Below, in pieces: positions 26,471-37,000 of a stretch of 42,112 nt of DNA (within the stretch, counting starts at the first letter, position 1; each line of letters starts with the position of its first letter). The stretch spans positions 1-42,112 of the forward strand of contig JBILNK010000011.1 in the NCBI GenBank assembly GCA_044375105.1, read 5' to 3'. Origin of the DNA: JBIKLM01 sp044375105 (lineage in GTDB: Bacteria; Planctomycetota; UBA1135; GCA-002686595). Made by a program: the position numbers and the translations under genes. A model generated the notes under the pieces. That model was not told the DNA's origin, did not search any database, and was given only the letters and a program-made list of their open reading frames with translations.

Positions 26471-26479
26471 GGGGGGGGG
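26471..26479. repeat. Poly-G tract of nine
   Basis: An uninterrupted run of nine G lies about 68 nt upstream of the start of the unrecognised gene and downstream of the OmpA-like gene. Runs like this can slip during replication; here it is intergenic, so it could only affect promoter spacing. Confidence 0.6.
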
Positions 26480-26653
26480 AGTCCCCTCGGGCACACTCGG
26501 CCGGGATGTCCAGGGCACGATCCTGGAGACACCCCGGGGGGGCGGCGCAAAGACGCGCGGCGGGCAACGCGCTGGCGATCCAGCGGGCGGGCCGCATCGA
26601 GCGGGGGGACCCCCAGCGCGAATCGATCGGCCTCGGGCCGCGGATCCGCTCGA

Positions 26654-27346
26654 TCAGCGCGCGTCGGGCGGATACACGATCACTTCGACGCGCCGATTCT
26701 TGGCCTTGTTGCCGCTGCTGTCGTTGGGGGCCTTGTTGGCGTATTCGCCGTGACCGGCGATGACGCACTGCTCGTCCGGCAGACCCTCGTCGACGACCAG
26801 GTGGGTCAGGACGCTCAGGGCGCGGGCCACCGAGAGCTCGCGGTTGGACTTGAACTTGGACTTGCTGGGCTGATCCGTGTCGGTGTGGCCCTCGATCCAG
26901 TAGTTCATCTTGGGGTACTGGGTCTTGAGCACCTTGGCAACTTCGCGCAGGGCCGCCTTGCCGCCCGAGGACAGATCAGCGGAGCCAGAGGCGAAGGTGA
27001 TCGAGCTCGGGATCGAGATGGCGACCGAGTTCCCGCGGGCCTCGACGTCGATGCCGAGATCGGTCAGGTTCTGGAAGCCCTGGGCGGGCACGGCCTTGCT
27101 ATTGGCCGCTTCCTGGCGCGCGGAGACCAGCTCGGCCTCGTAGCGGGTCAGCTCGCCTTGCAGGCGCTGGTTGTCGCGCTGCAGCTGGGTCTTGTCCTCG
27201 CGCAGGCGGGTGATTTCGGTTTCGTACTCCTGGAGCGCCGCTTGGCTGGCACAGCCAGCTCCAAAGGGCAGGCACAGGAGCAACAGTCCACCGATGAGGC
27301 GCAGGTGGGCGAGCGCGCGGCCGGTACGCAGTTGGGTCGGGAACAT
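26654..27346 (-). CDS. OmpA-family peptidoglycan-binding lipoprotein
   Basis: A 230-residue protein from ATG 27346. A signal peptide ends in FGAGC, with Cys32 as the lipid site. Residues of about 36-75 form a coiled coil (EYETEITRLREDKTQLQRD). The C-terminal half is an OmpA/Pal domain with VAISIPSSITFASGSADL, YWIEGHTDTDQP near residue 150, NRELSVARALSVL and the closing NKAKNRRVEVIV. In this family the Asp and Arg of these motifs hold the diaminopimelate of peptidoglycan. It would link the outer membrane to the wall. Its place between the prepilin peptidase and pilT genes suggests it may help position the pilus in the wall, as in systems with peptidoglycan-binding alignment proteins; that is inference. 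Confidence 0.93.
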   Translation of the reverse strand: MFPTQLRTGRALAHLRLIGGLLLLCLPFGAGCASQAALQEYETEITRLREDKTQLQRDNQRLQGELTRYEAELVSARQEAANSKAVPAQGFQNLTDLGIDVEARGNSVAISIPSSITFASGSADLSSGGKAALREVAKVLKTQYPKMNYWIEGHTDTDQPSKSKFKSNRELSVARALSVLTHLVVDEGLPDEQCVIAGHGEYANKAPNDSSGNKAKNRRVEVIVYPPDAR

Positions 27347-27437
27347 CGCTGGGGCCCTTCGCGGGCTTCAGGGGGGAGGTCGGAGGCGTGTGCAGGCCCG
27401 GCGGCCGGGCGCGTTCCACGCCGGGGGTCAGGCGCCC

Positions 27438-28373
27438 TCAGGGCAGCCAGGCCTTCACAGTTTCCCAATCCAGCAACACGAATCCAATCCCCATTCCCAG
27501 GTAGGGACCGAAGGGCAGATAGCGCCCAGCGATACGACCGGTCCGGAGGGCCTTGGCGAGGCTCCGGCGCCCCCCCCGGGCCGCGGCCCGGCGGCGCGAG
27601 AAGCAGGTGAACCGCCCGATGTTGCCCAGGCCGGCCAGGGAGGCGATGCAGGCGCCGACCAGCAGGGCCACCAGGGCGCCGCCCGGGCCCAGGAAGCCGC
27701 CCCCAGCCCCGAGCAGCTTGGTGTCCCCGTGCCCCATGGCGTCGCGCTTGTAAAGCAGGGGGCCGAGCTTCTCGAGCAGCCACAGGACCCCGTAGCCCGC
27801 GGCGATGCCCACCAGGCTGGCCAGCGCCGCGTCCAGTCGCCCGACCTCGGCTCCGGGGCCAGCCAGCCAGCGGGCCACCCCGGTGTCGCGATGCAGGCTC
27901 GGCACGGCGGCGCTGAGCAGCGGGGCGGCCCACATGCCCCCCAAGGAGACCTCGTCCGGGATCTCCCAGCGATCGAAGTCCACGAAGGTCGCCACGATCA
28001 GCCCGGACAGCACCAGGCACCAGACCGCCAGCAGACCCAGGTCCAGGTCGTCGCCCCGGGGCGTGGCCTGGGCATGGGCCAGCAGGAACAGGCCCCCGGT
28101 CAGGAGCTCGACCAGCGGGTAGCGCCAGGAGATCGCCGCGCGGCAGCCGCGGCAGCGCCCGCGCTGCAGGACCCAGCTCAGCACGGGCAGGTTCTCGCTC
28201 CAGGTCAGGGAGCGCTTGCAGCGCGGACAGAACGAGCGCCGGGGCCGCAGCAGGGACAGCTCCGGATCCGGCAGTCGATGAATCGCGGCGTTGAGGAACG
28301 AGCCCACCACCAGCCCCAGAGCGCCCACGAACCCCTGCTGGAGCAGGGTCGGCAGTTCAGCGAAGGCGATCAT
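27438..28373 (-). CDS. pilD: Prepilin peptidase PilD (GspO family)
   Basis: A 311-residue membrane aspartic protease from ATG 28373. After the first helix (LGLVVGSFLNAAIHRLP) comes the cytoplasmic zinc-binding loop with CPRC near residue 48 and CRGC near residue 75. Multiple helices follow. The two catalytic aspartates are visible as VDFDRWEIPDE near residue 130 and GHGDTKLLG near residue 210, matching the D-x-D-x-x-x-IPD and GxGD motifs. It cleaves the leader of the type IV prepilin after glycine and usually N-methylates the new N-terminal Phe; the pilin at 20027-20746 is the obvious substrate. The gene is 10 bp downstream of a large lipoprotein gene and 91 bp upstream of the OmpA-like gene, so these are probably one transcript. 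Confidence 0.96.
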   Translation of the reverse strand: MIAFAELPTLLQQGFVGALGLVVGSFLNAAIHRLPDPELSLLRPRRSFCPRCKRSLTWSENLPVLSWVLQRGRCRGCRAAISWRYPLVELLTGGLFLLAHAQATPRGDDLDLGLLAVWCLVLSGLIVATFVDFDRWEIPDEVSLGGMWAAPLLSAAVPSLHRDTGVARWLAGPGAEVGRLDAALASLVGIAAGYGVLWLLEKLGPLLYKRDAMGHGDTKLLGAGGGFLGPGGALVALLVGACIASLAGLGNIGRFTCFSRRRAAARGGRRSLAKALRTGRIAGRYLPFGPYLGMGIGFVLLDWETVKAWLP

Positions 28374-28383
28374 CCGCGGAGGG

Positions 28384-30246
28384 CTATCGGCGCAGGGCGT
28401 AGTGGACCCGCAGGCTATCCAGCCAAGGCGGATCCCATTCCGGAGTTCCGGGGAAGACCCGGAGCTCGGCCTGGAACTCGAGCTCGCTGGCATCCTCCAG
28501 CAGCCTCGGGTCCTCCACGGGGCCCACCCGCAGGGGCTCGCCCTGGGCTCCCCGGCGGAATCCGCAATAGGTCAGGCCCAGCTCTCCAGAACCCGGCCAG
28601 GCGACGGCCTCGGCGTCCGCCCAACCGGTGAACCCGGGTCCTGGCAGGGGCAGGCGGGCCCGGATAGCGAAGCACAGGGGAACCCTCAGGGGGTTGCCTC
28701 GGGGCCCGTCGATGGCCAGCGGCAGGGGCCGGGGGGCCCCGAAGCGCGGCTCGCCACGGCGCGGCAGGGACGTCACGCACTCGCTGGCCACCAGGGCGCC
28801 ACCGATCCGTACCGTGCCGCCGGCGACCAACACCAGCGGGCCGTCCAGATCCAAATCCCCGCTGAGGATCAGATCGCCCCCCGCGATCAGAACGGTCCAG
28901 GGCGCCTGGCTGCGCTCGGCCTGCTGCAGCCAGGTGGACAGATCGAGGTGCGGATCGAAGGCCAGCTCTGTCGCCAGGGCCTCCGGCGGCAGGCCCCGCA
29001 GGCGCCGCCACCAGTCCGCGGCCGGTTCGCCGGCGAGCGGAGCGGCGGGGCCCCGCTGTACACGGCGCAGGAGGCGGCCGTGGAGCTCGAACCGCCCCTG
29101 GGCTCGCAGGCACACCAAGCCCTCCGCGGGCAGCCGGTGCTCGCCGCGGAGTTCGAGGCGCGTGGCACGCAGGCTCGCGGGCAGCATCTGCCCGGACTCG
29201 GGCCGCTGTTCCCCGTCCCATCCGTCCCCGGCCGCCGCGGGCCAGCGCAGCGCCAAGCGACCATCCCCCGCCCAGAGAGCGGTGCCGTCGGCCCCGCTCG
29301 GCAGCTCCACTCCAAAGTTCGCGAGCGCGAATTCCTCGCTGACCGCCGCCGCCAGCCCCTCGAGCGCCCCCCCGGCCCGGCGCTCATCCACTTGCAAACG
29401 AACGCCATCCAGGGGACTCGAGCCGAAGCCCGCCAGGACCCGATTGCCCCCCAGGTCCGAGGGCCCCGCGCCTTGGCGGGCGACCAGCAGGAGCTCCCCG
29501 GCGGGCAGGGCCCGCCGGGCCGCGCCCTCCCCAGCCGCGACCGGCACCAACGCCAGGCGGGCCCCGTTCTGACGGTTGTCGAGCAGCTCGAGCCGCAGGG
29601 GGATGCGCTCGGGCCGCTCGCCCGCGGCCCCCAGGGCGAACAGAGCGAAGGCCTCTGGATCGAGGGAGCGGGGATCCAGGGCCACCGCACAGCGCAGCAC
29701 CAGGGGCTCGAGCGGACCGAGCTGAAAACCCTCGACCTCGAGGGGTGCGGGCGGCGCCATGGACAGGCCACGGAACAAGCCCTCAGGATCCGTGCTGGCG
29801 ACCGAAACGACGGGCAGCTCCAGACTCTGAGCCAGGGGCCAGCCCTCGCGGCTGCGCAGGGCCGAGAGGCGCGGGAAGCCATCGAGCTCGAGCCGGTACT
29901 CGGACCCTGGACGCAGGCCCCCGTCGCCCAGATCGCTCCGACACGGCAGGCGGGGCCGGAACACCAAGCGGCGGCCGATGACCTCGAATTCCCCCTGCAC
30001 GGGCTGACTGGCCGCGTCGAGGAGACGCGCAGAGCCGCCCTGGATCGAGGCCGGATCGAGGGGCCGCGAAAAATGCAGGGTCAGCTCCTCGTCGAGAAAC
30101 GCGCGCACGCCCGCCTGATCGAAGCGCTCGAGCTCCAGCAGGCGCAAGGGGCCGTCGGGCGCACAACCGGTCCAGAGCAGCGGGCCCGCGGCCAGCAACA
30201 GGATGCGCAGGAAGCGATCCCAGCCACCGCGGGCATGCGTGGGCAC
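28384..30246 (-). CDS. Large Ig-like-domain lipoprotein next to pilD
   Basis: A 620-residue predicted lipoprotein. The GTG at 30246 gives a compact signal MPTHARGGWDRFLRI with a lipobox LWTGC at Cys28; GTG codons further upstream at 30288 and 30429 are alternatives. Residues of about 40-130 read as an SbsA/Big_5 Ig-like domain, with LTLHFSRPLDPASI and VFRPRLPC. A second similar segment has LVLRCAVALDPRSLDPEAF. Near the middle are short strand-rich stretches such as GDLILSGDLDLDGPL and GGTVRIGGAL that resemble parts of a beta-helix. The C-terminus has CGFRRGAQGEPLRV and ends in LEFQAELRVF then LDSLRVHYAL, resembling the ends of the other giant lipoproteins. It is 10 bp from pilD, so it is likely cotranscribed with pilus genes; a surface role is inferred. 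Confidence 0.8.
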   Translation of the reverse strand: MPTHARGGWDRFLRILLLAAGPLLWTGCAPDGPLRLLELERFDQAGVRAFLDEELTLHFSRPLDPASIQGGSARLLDAASQPVQGEFEVIGRRLVFRPRLPCRSDLGDGGLRPGSEYRLELDGFPRLSALRSREGWPLAQSLELPVVSVASTDPEGLFRGLSMAPPAPLEVEGFQLGPLEPLVLRCAVALDPRSLDPEAFALFALGAAGERPERIPLRLELLDNRQNGARLALVPVAAGEGAARRALPAGELLLVARQGAGPSDLGGNRVLAGFGSSPLDGVRLQVDERRAGGALEGLAAAVSEEFALANFGVELPSGADGTALWAGDGRLALRWPAAAGDGWDGEQRPESGQMLPASLRATRLELRGEHRLPAEGLVCLRAQGRFELHGRLLRRVQRGPAAPLAGEPAADWWRRLRGLPPEALATELAFDPHLDLSTWLQQAERSQAPWTVLIAGGDLILSGDLDLDGPLVLVAGGTVRIGGALVASECVTSLPRRGEPRFGAPRPLPLAIDGPRGNPLRVPLCFAIRARLPLPGPGFTGWADAEAVAWPGSGELGLTYCGFRRGAQGEPLRVGPVEDPRLLEDASELEFQAELRVFPGTPEWDPPWLDSLRVHYALRR

Positions 30247-30449
30247 CGCAGCACTCGGCCGAGCGATCCCTGGGAAAGCCTGCAACACCGAGATCCGGCG
30301 TGCGGGCCGGGCAGTGAGCGGCGGAGCGGACAGCGGGTGGGACAGCCCGCTTACGGCCGTTGCCAAGGACGGCGCTGGGCCGCCCCCGCCGGCCAGGGGC
30401 CGAGCGGTGGCAGCCCAGGGGCCGGCCACGGGGGATGCCTGCGTCCGGA

Positions 30450-33400
30450 TCAGAACAGGAAGATCAGGCGATTGAAGTCCAGGGCAGGCCGCGGGTTGTT
30501 CGCGGAGAGCCCGGTCCCGTTGACGTCCAGGTCGAACAGGAATTCCATGCGCAGGTAGTCCAAACCGCCGGTCACCAGGGGATCGTTCAGCTCGCCGAGA
30601 TTCGAGGTCCAGGGGATCACCACGGTGGTCGGGTCGGGCTCGCCTTCGGCGTCCGCGGCGATGACCTCGTAGCGCAGGGTCACGCCGGCCGAGGCCGGCA
30701 GGCTATCGAAGACCCCGCTGGTGACCACGCGGAAGAAGCGCGGCTTCAGCTGGAAGGTCCCCGCGGCGGTGAACGGGTTCAGGCTGGCGCCGCCCGGAGC
30801 CAGGAACAGGGTCAGGCGCTCCGTGGCCACGTCGAACGTGGCCGAAGCGACCTGGTAGTCACCGCTCGAGAGGCCCTGACTGAGGCTCAGCTCGGCCTGC
30901 CGCAAGAGACCGGTGTTCCGCAGATAGACATCGTTGCTGAACGGCAGGGTGTTGTCGCTCAGGAGCGACCCCGCGTCGACCACCACGCGGCGCTGGAGCG
31001 CGTCGACGGTGATGGGGTTGCCCTGCAGGATCGGGGCCAGGTCGTTGACCTGCCCGGCCGTCGCCAGCACCCGGCCGAAATTCGGGTTGGGGATTTGCTC
31101 GAGCGGATCCAAGGGATCCGGGATGGTCTCCGCTTGATCGATGCCGTCCAACCGGAACAGGGGCCGGCTGAGGGTCGTGCTCGGGTTCAGGCTGGCCCCC
31201 GCCAGCGGGATGTAGTCCGTGCGAGCCCGTGAAACGCGACCGAAGTTCGGGATCAGCGTGAAGGCGTCGGGCACGGTCAGGGTCGCCAGGGTCTGCCCGA
31301 CGGGCAGCAGGATCTGGGTGGCCGGGTCCGCCACGTGCACCTGGATGACACCGAAGCCCCCGGGCCCGCCCGCGTTGACCGGCGGGTTGTTGTTCGTGTA
31401 GGCCACGAATGTGTTGCCCAGGCCGGGACCGCCCTGGCCACCCTCGGCGCGGATCGGCGTGCCAGTCGCCGCGCTCAGGTCCAGAGCTCCGGCGGTCTGC
31501 AGGATGAGGTGACCTCCGGATCCGGCGCCCGAGCCGCCGCCGACGTTGTTGATGCCGCCGGTGCTCTCACCGCGGCCGCCGCGGCCGCCGTTGGACAGGA
31601 TCTGCCCGGCTCCGGCGATGCGGATGTTGCCGATGGCGAAGACCTGCAGGTTGCCGCCGCCGCTGGCGCCCCCGGCGCCGCTCTGCTCGTTGTTGAAGTT
31701 CCAGGGGATCTGCGGGAAGTTGGCGCTGCGGATCGAATCTCCTCCCCCACCGCCCCCGGACCCGGCCCAGGGCTGGGTGAGCTCCCCGGTCAGGAAGGAC
31801 CCATCCAGGTTCAGGCGCACGCCGAAGAAGTCGTTGTTGAGCACCGGGTCCGCGAAGGGCGACGGACCGGGATCCCCGCCCAGGGCCGGCTTGGTGCCGG
31901 TGGTGGCGTCGTTAGAGTTGGGATTGCCGTTCGACCCCTTGCGCCCGCCGACCGCGGTGCCGCTGGCATCGCGCAAGGCAAAGGTGCCGCCACCCCCGCC
32001 GCCCGGTCGACGCTGGGCATCATCGGCGGAGGAGTTGTAGCCCGTGTTGCCGCCGAAGCCGCCCTTGCCGGGGCCGCTGAAGGCACCCAACGCCTGGCCG
32101 CCCTTGGAATCGGAGCCCGTGGTCGCCGGAGAGCCCACCCCCCCTGCGCCGCTGCCGGCCACGCCCGTGGAACCGGGCTTGGGCAGGTTCGGGGAAACCA
32201 GCTGGACCACGTTGGAGGCTTCCAGGCCCGACACGTCCAGCTCGCCCAAGATCTCGATCGTGCCCGTGGCGAAGATGCGGCAGGTATTGGAGCCGACGAT
32301 CCGCAGGGTAGCGCCCGGATCGATGCGCAGGTTGCGCACGTCGACCACGCCGTTGACGACCTGTTGGGTATCGGTCGGGAAGAAGCCCGGACCGCCGACC
32401 AGGGTCACCGATAGGTTCGTGTTGAGCGTGGCGACCGTCCCCGCAGGGACCAGCCAATCAAAGGTTCCGCCGGGACCGCCGGTTCCCAGGAAGTTGAAAG
32501 AGGCGGTCAAGCGGCCGTTGTCCCAGATCGCCGGGGGCTCGGCGAAATCGGGCGTCTCGGCCTCGAAGTTGCCGACGCCCTGGTCGAAGCCCACGAAGAC
32601 CTCGTCCGCCAGGTTGCCCGGGTTGACGAAGCCGGGGTTCGACAGGTTGGCGGTGCGCAGCCGCGCAAAGCTGTTGTTGTCGAGCGGGTTGGTCTGGCCG
32701 ATCAGGTCCTCGAAGGACGAGGTCAGCACCAGCCGCAGCAGGGAGTCCTGGGGCAGGATGCCGATCGGGTCGAGGCGCAGGCGCGCGCCCGACAGGCTGC
32801 AGTTCTGCTCGAGCACCACGGTCGAAGGCACGGCCCGCCAGGTGGCGCCGTCCAGATACTCGAGGCGGATGCGGCTGTTGGTCAGGTTCTGGGCTGCCGG
32901 GCTGATCGGCTGGTTCAGCTCGAGGACCAGCGAGATCGACTGGGTCGGATCGCTGAGCAGGTTGATCGGCACGTTCGGGACCAGCACCGCCTGACCGTCG
33001 AGGCCCACCACCAGGGGGGTCTGCTGGGGCACGACGCCGCCGACGCCATCGGGAGCGAAGGTCTCCAGGTAGCTGAACACCGCCGCGGTCCCCTGGCTGT
33101 TCTGGACGCGCACCTCCGGCGGGCCTTGAACCTGATCGAAGAAGATCTCCGAGGGCTGGTTGCCGGTCGGGGTCGTGAAGTCGCGCGCCTGGGAGGCCTG
33201 CAGGGCGGTCCCGAACTGGTTCTTGAGCGAAATGCCCGGGGCGCCGTCGGCCCCCACCACCCGCAGCTCGTAAGCCACGCCCCCAGGGGTCAAGCCGGCG
33301 TCCGAGAAGTCGGACTCGGTCGGGCAACGGGGCTGGAACACGATCACTTCGGGGATCGGATCGCCCTGGGCGTCGCGCTTGACGTAGTACTCGCCGAGGG

Positions 33401-33725
33401 CGGGGACGCCCTGGGGGGTGCGGATGCTGATCGAGGAGCTGTTGACGGTCGAGAAGTCGACCGGCTGGTTGAAGACCAGCTCGATCGGCCGGTTGACCGG
33501 CCAGATCGCTCCATTCTGGAGCGACCCGCCGGCGGTTCCGAACTGCACCAACTGGAATCCGGCGCCCAGGCCGCCGCCCGGCCCGGAGCCGCCCGGGCCC
33601 CCGCCCGAACCGCTGCAGCCGGCTAGGATGGCCGCGGGGAGCAGCGCCAGGGTCACCAGTCCCACGGCCTTGGACGGGCGATGGCCGAAGGGGAGCGGGG
33701 TCGGCGAAGAGCGTGCGGATCGCAT
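30450..33725 (-). CDS. Giant glycine-rich lipoprotein with Ig-like domains
   Basis: A 1091-residue protein from ATG 33725 (MRSARSSPTP). A signal peptide ends in ILAGC with Cys37, followed by a Gly/Ser/Pro linker. An Ig-like SbsA/Big_5 segment follows, with LVFNQPVDFSTVNSSSISI and VIFQPRCP. A second has LVLELNQPISPAAQNL. From about residue 500 to 770 the chain alternates glycine tracts (GGGGGGT, GGRGGRGE, GAGGASGGGN) with strands such as CRIFATGTIEILGELDVSGL and LQVFAIGNIRIAGAG, as expected for a beta-helical stalk. The C-terminus has LRYEVIAADAEGEPDPTTVV, LDYLRMEFLFD and ends in RLIFLF. It resembles the 14300-17551 protein most closely in layout. It lies 203 bp upstream of the pilD-linked lipoprotein gene, in the same direction. 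A TTG at 33815 would add 30 residues but gives a poor signal peptide. Confidence 0.85.
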   Translation of the reverse strand: MRSARSSPTPLPFGHRPSKAVGLVTLALLPAAILAGCSGSGGGPGGSGPGGGLGAGFQLVQFGTAGGSLQNGAIWPVNRPIELVFNQPVDFSTVNSSSISIRTPQGVPALGEYYVKRDAQGDPIPEVIVFQPRCPTESDFSDAGLTPGGVAYELRVVGADGAPGISLKNQFGTALQASQARDFTTPTGNQPSEIFFDQVQGPPEVRVQNSQGTAAVFSYLETFAPDGVGGVVPQQTPLVVGLDGQAVLVPNVPINLLSDPTQSISLVLELNQPISPAAQNLTNSRIRLEYLDGATWRAVPSTVVLEQNCSLSGARLRLDPIGILPQDSLLRLVLTSSFEDLIGQTNPLDNNSFARLRTANLSNPGFVNPGNLADEVFVGFDQGVGNFEAETPDFAEPPAIWDNGRLTASFNFLGTGGPGGTFDWLVPAGTVATLNTNLSVTLVGGPGFFPTDTQQVVNGVVDVRNLRIDPGATLRIVGSNTCRIFATGTIEILGELDVSGLEASNVVQLVSPNLPKPGSTGVAGSGAGGVGSPATTGSDSKGGQALGAFSGPGKGGFGGNTGYNSSADDAQRRPGGGGGGTFALRDASGTAVGGRKGSNGNPNSNDATTGTKPALGGDPGPSPFADPVLNNDFFGVRLNLDGSFLTGELTQPWAGSGGGGGGDSIRSANFPQIPWNFNNEQSGAGGASGGGNLQVFAIGNIRIAGAGQILSNGGRGGRGESTGGINNVGGGSGAGSGGHLILQTAGALDLSAATGTPIRAEGGQGGPGLGNTFVAYTNNNPPVNAGGPGGFGVIQVHVADPATQILLPVGQTLATLTVPDAFTLIPNFGRVSRARTDYIPLAGASLNPSTTLSRPLFRLDGIDQAETIPDPLDPLEQIPNPNFGRVLATAGQVNDLAPILQGNPITVDALQRRVVVDAGSLLSDNTLPFSNDVYLRNTGLLRQAELSLSQGLSSGDYQVASATFDVATERLTLFLAPGGASLNPFTAAGTFQLKPRFFRVVTSGVFDSLPASAGVTLRYEVIAADAEGEPDPTTVVIPWTSNLGELNDPLVTGGLDYLRMEFLFDLDVNGTGLSANNPRPALDFNRLIFLF

Positions 33726-34002
33726 GGGTCGGTAGGCGGCGGGCGGTTCGTAGGGTCCAGGTGCCCGGTAAGGGGTCGGACCTTCAGGTTCTAGGCGCTG
33801 CCGGGGGCGCGGCAACGTGGGAAGAGGACGGGGTCAGCGCGACCAGCGGGGTCGGCCGCGCAGAGGTCTGGCTTCGGCCGGATCCAAGGCCGCCGGAGGG
33901 TGGTCGGGGGGACGGATCGGGCGGCGTGGGAGAGGCCCGGGAGCGGGCCGCGCGCAGTCTGGAAAAAAAAGGGCGGGGTGAGCCGAAAATTTTGGGGGGA
34001 CC
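33726..34002. other. Spacer between two giant lipoprotein genes
   Basis: A gene-free stretch of 277 bp. Just after the stop of the 34003-37233 gene the minus strand has a run of eight T (33963-33970) preceded by AAAATTTT and a C-rich segment. Only a 3-bp stem can form before the T-run, so it is at best a weak terminator. Confidence 0.35.
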
Positions 34003-37000
34003 TCAGAAGCTCCAGGCCACCCCGAGGCCCGAGAGGACTGGGGACAGCTCGGTGATGGGGTTGGAGAAGAAGGAGATGCGCAGCTGGATGAAGCGATTGC
34101 CATCGTTGTCGTTGATGTTCTCGCTCCAGATCGGGTCATTGAGCAACAGGGCGTTGGTCGCCGTGCGCAGCTCGCCGTAGACATCCAGCAGAGCGGCGTC
34201 CAGATAGCCGTTGGAGGGCAGGTTGGTCGCGCTGTGCCCGCGGAAGGCCAGCACCACCGAGGTGCCGAAGGGCTGGAGCTGGGGCTTAGGCTCGAGCACC
34301 ACACCGGCGTAGTTCGGATTGCTCTGCTGCGAGTTGAACAGCACGGTGTGGACTCGGGAGACGCGCGTCACCAGGTCCAGTTGGCCCAGGTAGACGGTCG
34401 GGTCCCTGGGCGGGGTAGTCGAGCCGATCTGGCCGAGCTGCGGGTTGCCGTTGAAGCCGCCCGTCGGCAGGTTCTCGGCGTCCGGGTTCTTGACCACCGG
34501 GTTGCCCTGCTGATTGAACCCCCCGGTCGAGAAGGCCCGGAAGAAGGGCCGGTTCGACGAGTTGATCGCGATGACCACGTCGAAGTTGTTCACCGAGAGC
34601 GATTCGCTCGGGTAACAGCGGAACTCCATCAAGATCGGCAGGCCCACGGTGGGCACGCCCCCGGGGGTGACGTCGTTCGGGGACGCGTCCCCGTATTCTC
34701 CGCCGATCGTGCCCGCGCCGGTTAGATTGACGTCCTTGGTGATCGGGACCCCCAAGGCGGCCAGGCCCGTACCCGCCGGATTGCGCCCGCCCCAGGTCTG
34801 GATTGCGGTGTCGCGCCAGGTGTAGTAGCGCTTGTCCTCGAGCGCCACGGTGCGGTTCATCGGGAAGCGCACCATGGGCGTGCCGCTGGTCGAGGTGAAC
34901 ACCTCGGTGGAGCTGACCAGGAAGCCCAGCTGCCGCGGGTGCACCAGCGCTGGCCCGTTGAGGGCGTCGGGCAGGTAGTTCTCGCTGAAGGTCGCCGTGT
35001 TGAAGAAGCCCGACAACTCGTAGACGGGCAGCAGGTTGGGGTCGACGGCCTCATCCGGGCAGCGCGCGGAATGGCCCAGGAGCATCTCGAACTGTGGGTA
35101 GAAGGTGGCGGTAACCTGACCGCCCAGGGGAGACAGGGAGAGCCCTTCGATGTCCAGGTTCGGGAAGACGTCGTCCTGAGCCATCGATTGGGGCAGGCCC
35201 AGGTCGCAGTACCGCCACATCAGGTGCAGGCGGCTGCCCAGGTTGGACAGCGGGGTCTGCAGACCGGTGGGAACGGTTTGCATCGTGCTGACGATCGGGG
35301 TGTTGCGATCCGCGATCGCGGCGAACCTGGACAGGGGCCGCGGCCGGATCTCACCGGTCGTCAGCGAATACAGGAATTGTCCGCGCAGGTCTTGGGCCGG
35401 CGAATCATCCTCGCTGGTGGATTCGAAACGCAGCACGAAGCCGCTGCTGCGCTCGCTGGGGGCGGAATTGAGCAGGCTGAAGGCCACCTGGGGCGGGGTC
35501 GCCTGGAGCGCGTTGCCGGCCAGGTCGGAGATGCCCTTGCCGACCTGGGAAACCAAGTCGACGAAATAGACTTCGCTGGTTCCGACCTGGTGGTTGAAGG
35601 GCAGGACCGGGCTGAACTGGAACTGGCGCAGATCGGGGCTGGGATTCACGTCGCCGACCACGAAATCGCGGAAACCGGTGCTGTTCGACTTGTTGCGGAC
35701 GAAGAAACTGTCGAACGGCCGGACCGAGGCCGGGTCTATCGGCTCGGAAAACTCGACGACCACCTGGGAACCGGGCAGCACTTCCAGGTTCGGAGCCACC
35801 CCGGCGTTGGGCGAAAAGCGGATGAAGCAGGGGGCCAGGGTCGGCGCGAACGAGCTGCGCCAGGAGGTCGTGAATTGGGCGCTGCCGAGCAGTTCGGAGG
35901 CGGTCAGCGGGGGGAGCTCGATCGGAGAGCTGATGCGCAGAGCCGCCACGGTGCCCTGGGACACGGCACCCTGCTGGGTCACCGTGAGCTGCAGCTGGCT
36001 GCTGATCGCGATCGCATCCCCCACCACCGGGTCCTTGGCGCAGCTCGGGTTGCTGTAGCTGAAGCCCACCACGAAGTCGTAGCCGGGCAAACCGTTCGGA
36101 TCCGGGGACGCGGAGGTGACCAGGATCGGCTGCCGACCGAGGAGCTGCGGGCCCTCGAGATCCGTCAGGAAGCCGTTGTTCTGATCGTTGGAGTTGCCCG
36201 AGCGCATCGCCCGCACCACGTCGGCCGTGCTCGAGGCCAAGTCCAAGGGACCGTTGTCGGTCGTCGCCAAGGGCCGGCCCTTGAGATTGCTGAGCAGCTC
36301 GAATTGCGCGACGCTCTGGTCGATGCGCGTGGGAAAGCGCAGCGCCACGCTGGGCAGTTGGTTGCCCACCGAGGCCGGCAAGCCGGCGCCGTTCAGCGAC
36401 AGGGGCTCGGCCAAGGTCGGCAGTTCGCTGTCGCTGATCGTCAGGTCGATCAGCAGGCGGCTGGAATGGAACTGCCCGTCGAGCAGGCTGATACCGCCAT
36501 GGTTCTGGTCGAGCAGCAGGCGGGCGTCGAAAGGCGTGATCGGAGGGTTGCCCACGCCGATGCGCACGCTGTCGTTCAGGGAGACGCTGTCGGGGTCGAT
36601 CAGGTCGTCGAACTGCACCACCAGGGTGGCGTTGCGGGCTACGAACGAGAAGGGCGGGGCCTCGGTCAGAGCCACGCCCTTCGGAAGGACCGGACCCAGG
36701 TTGGCCTGGGCTTCCAGCACCAGCTCGTCGAAGGCGTCGTTGGGGGTGGGGGTGTTCTCGCGCGCGATGGTCAGCGAGGCCCGACCGGTGACGGGATTGG
36801 TAGCCAGGACCCACTTGCCGATCTCGGTTCGCACGTCTTCACCGACCACGAAATCGGTGTAGACCCGCCTGCGGGTGCCCGAGCCATCCTCGGTGTCGTA
36901 GATATCGATCAGCCGGCCCCAGGACAGGTTGCTGATGCGGACGGCTTCCCCGGCCCCGCCTTGGTGCACGTCGACGAGGTAGAGGGCGCCATTGAACAGG

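Noticed and set aside
33963..33970. Run of eight A (T on the minus strand) after the stop of paralogue A as an intrinsic terminator
   Set aside because: Only a 3-bp stem can form before the T-run, so the hairpin half of a terminator is missing.
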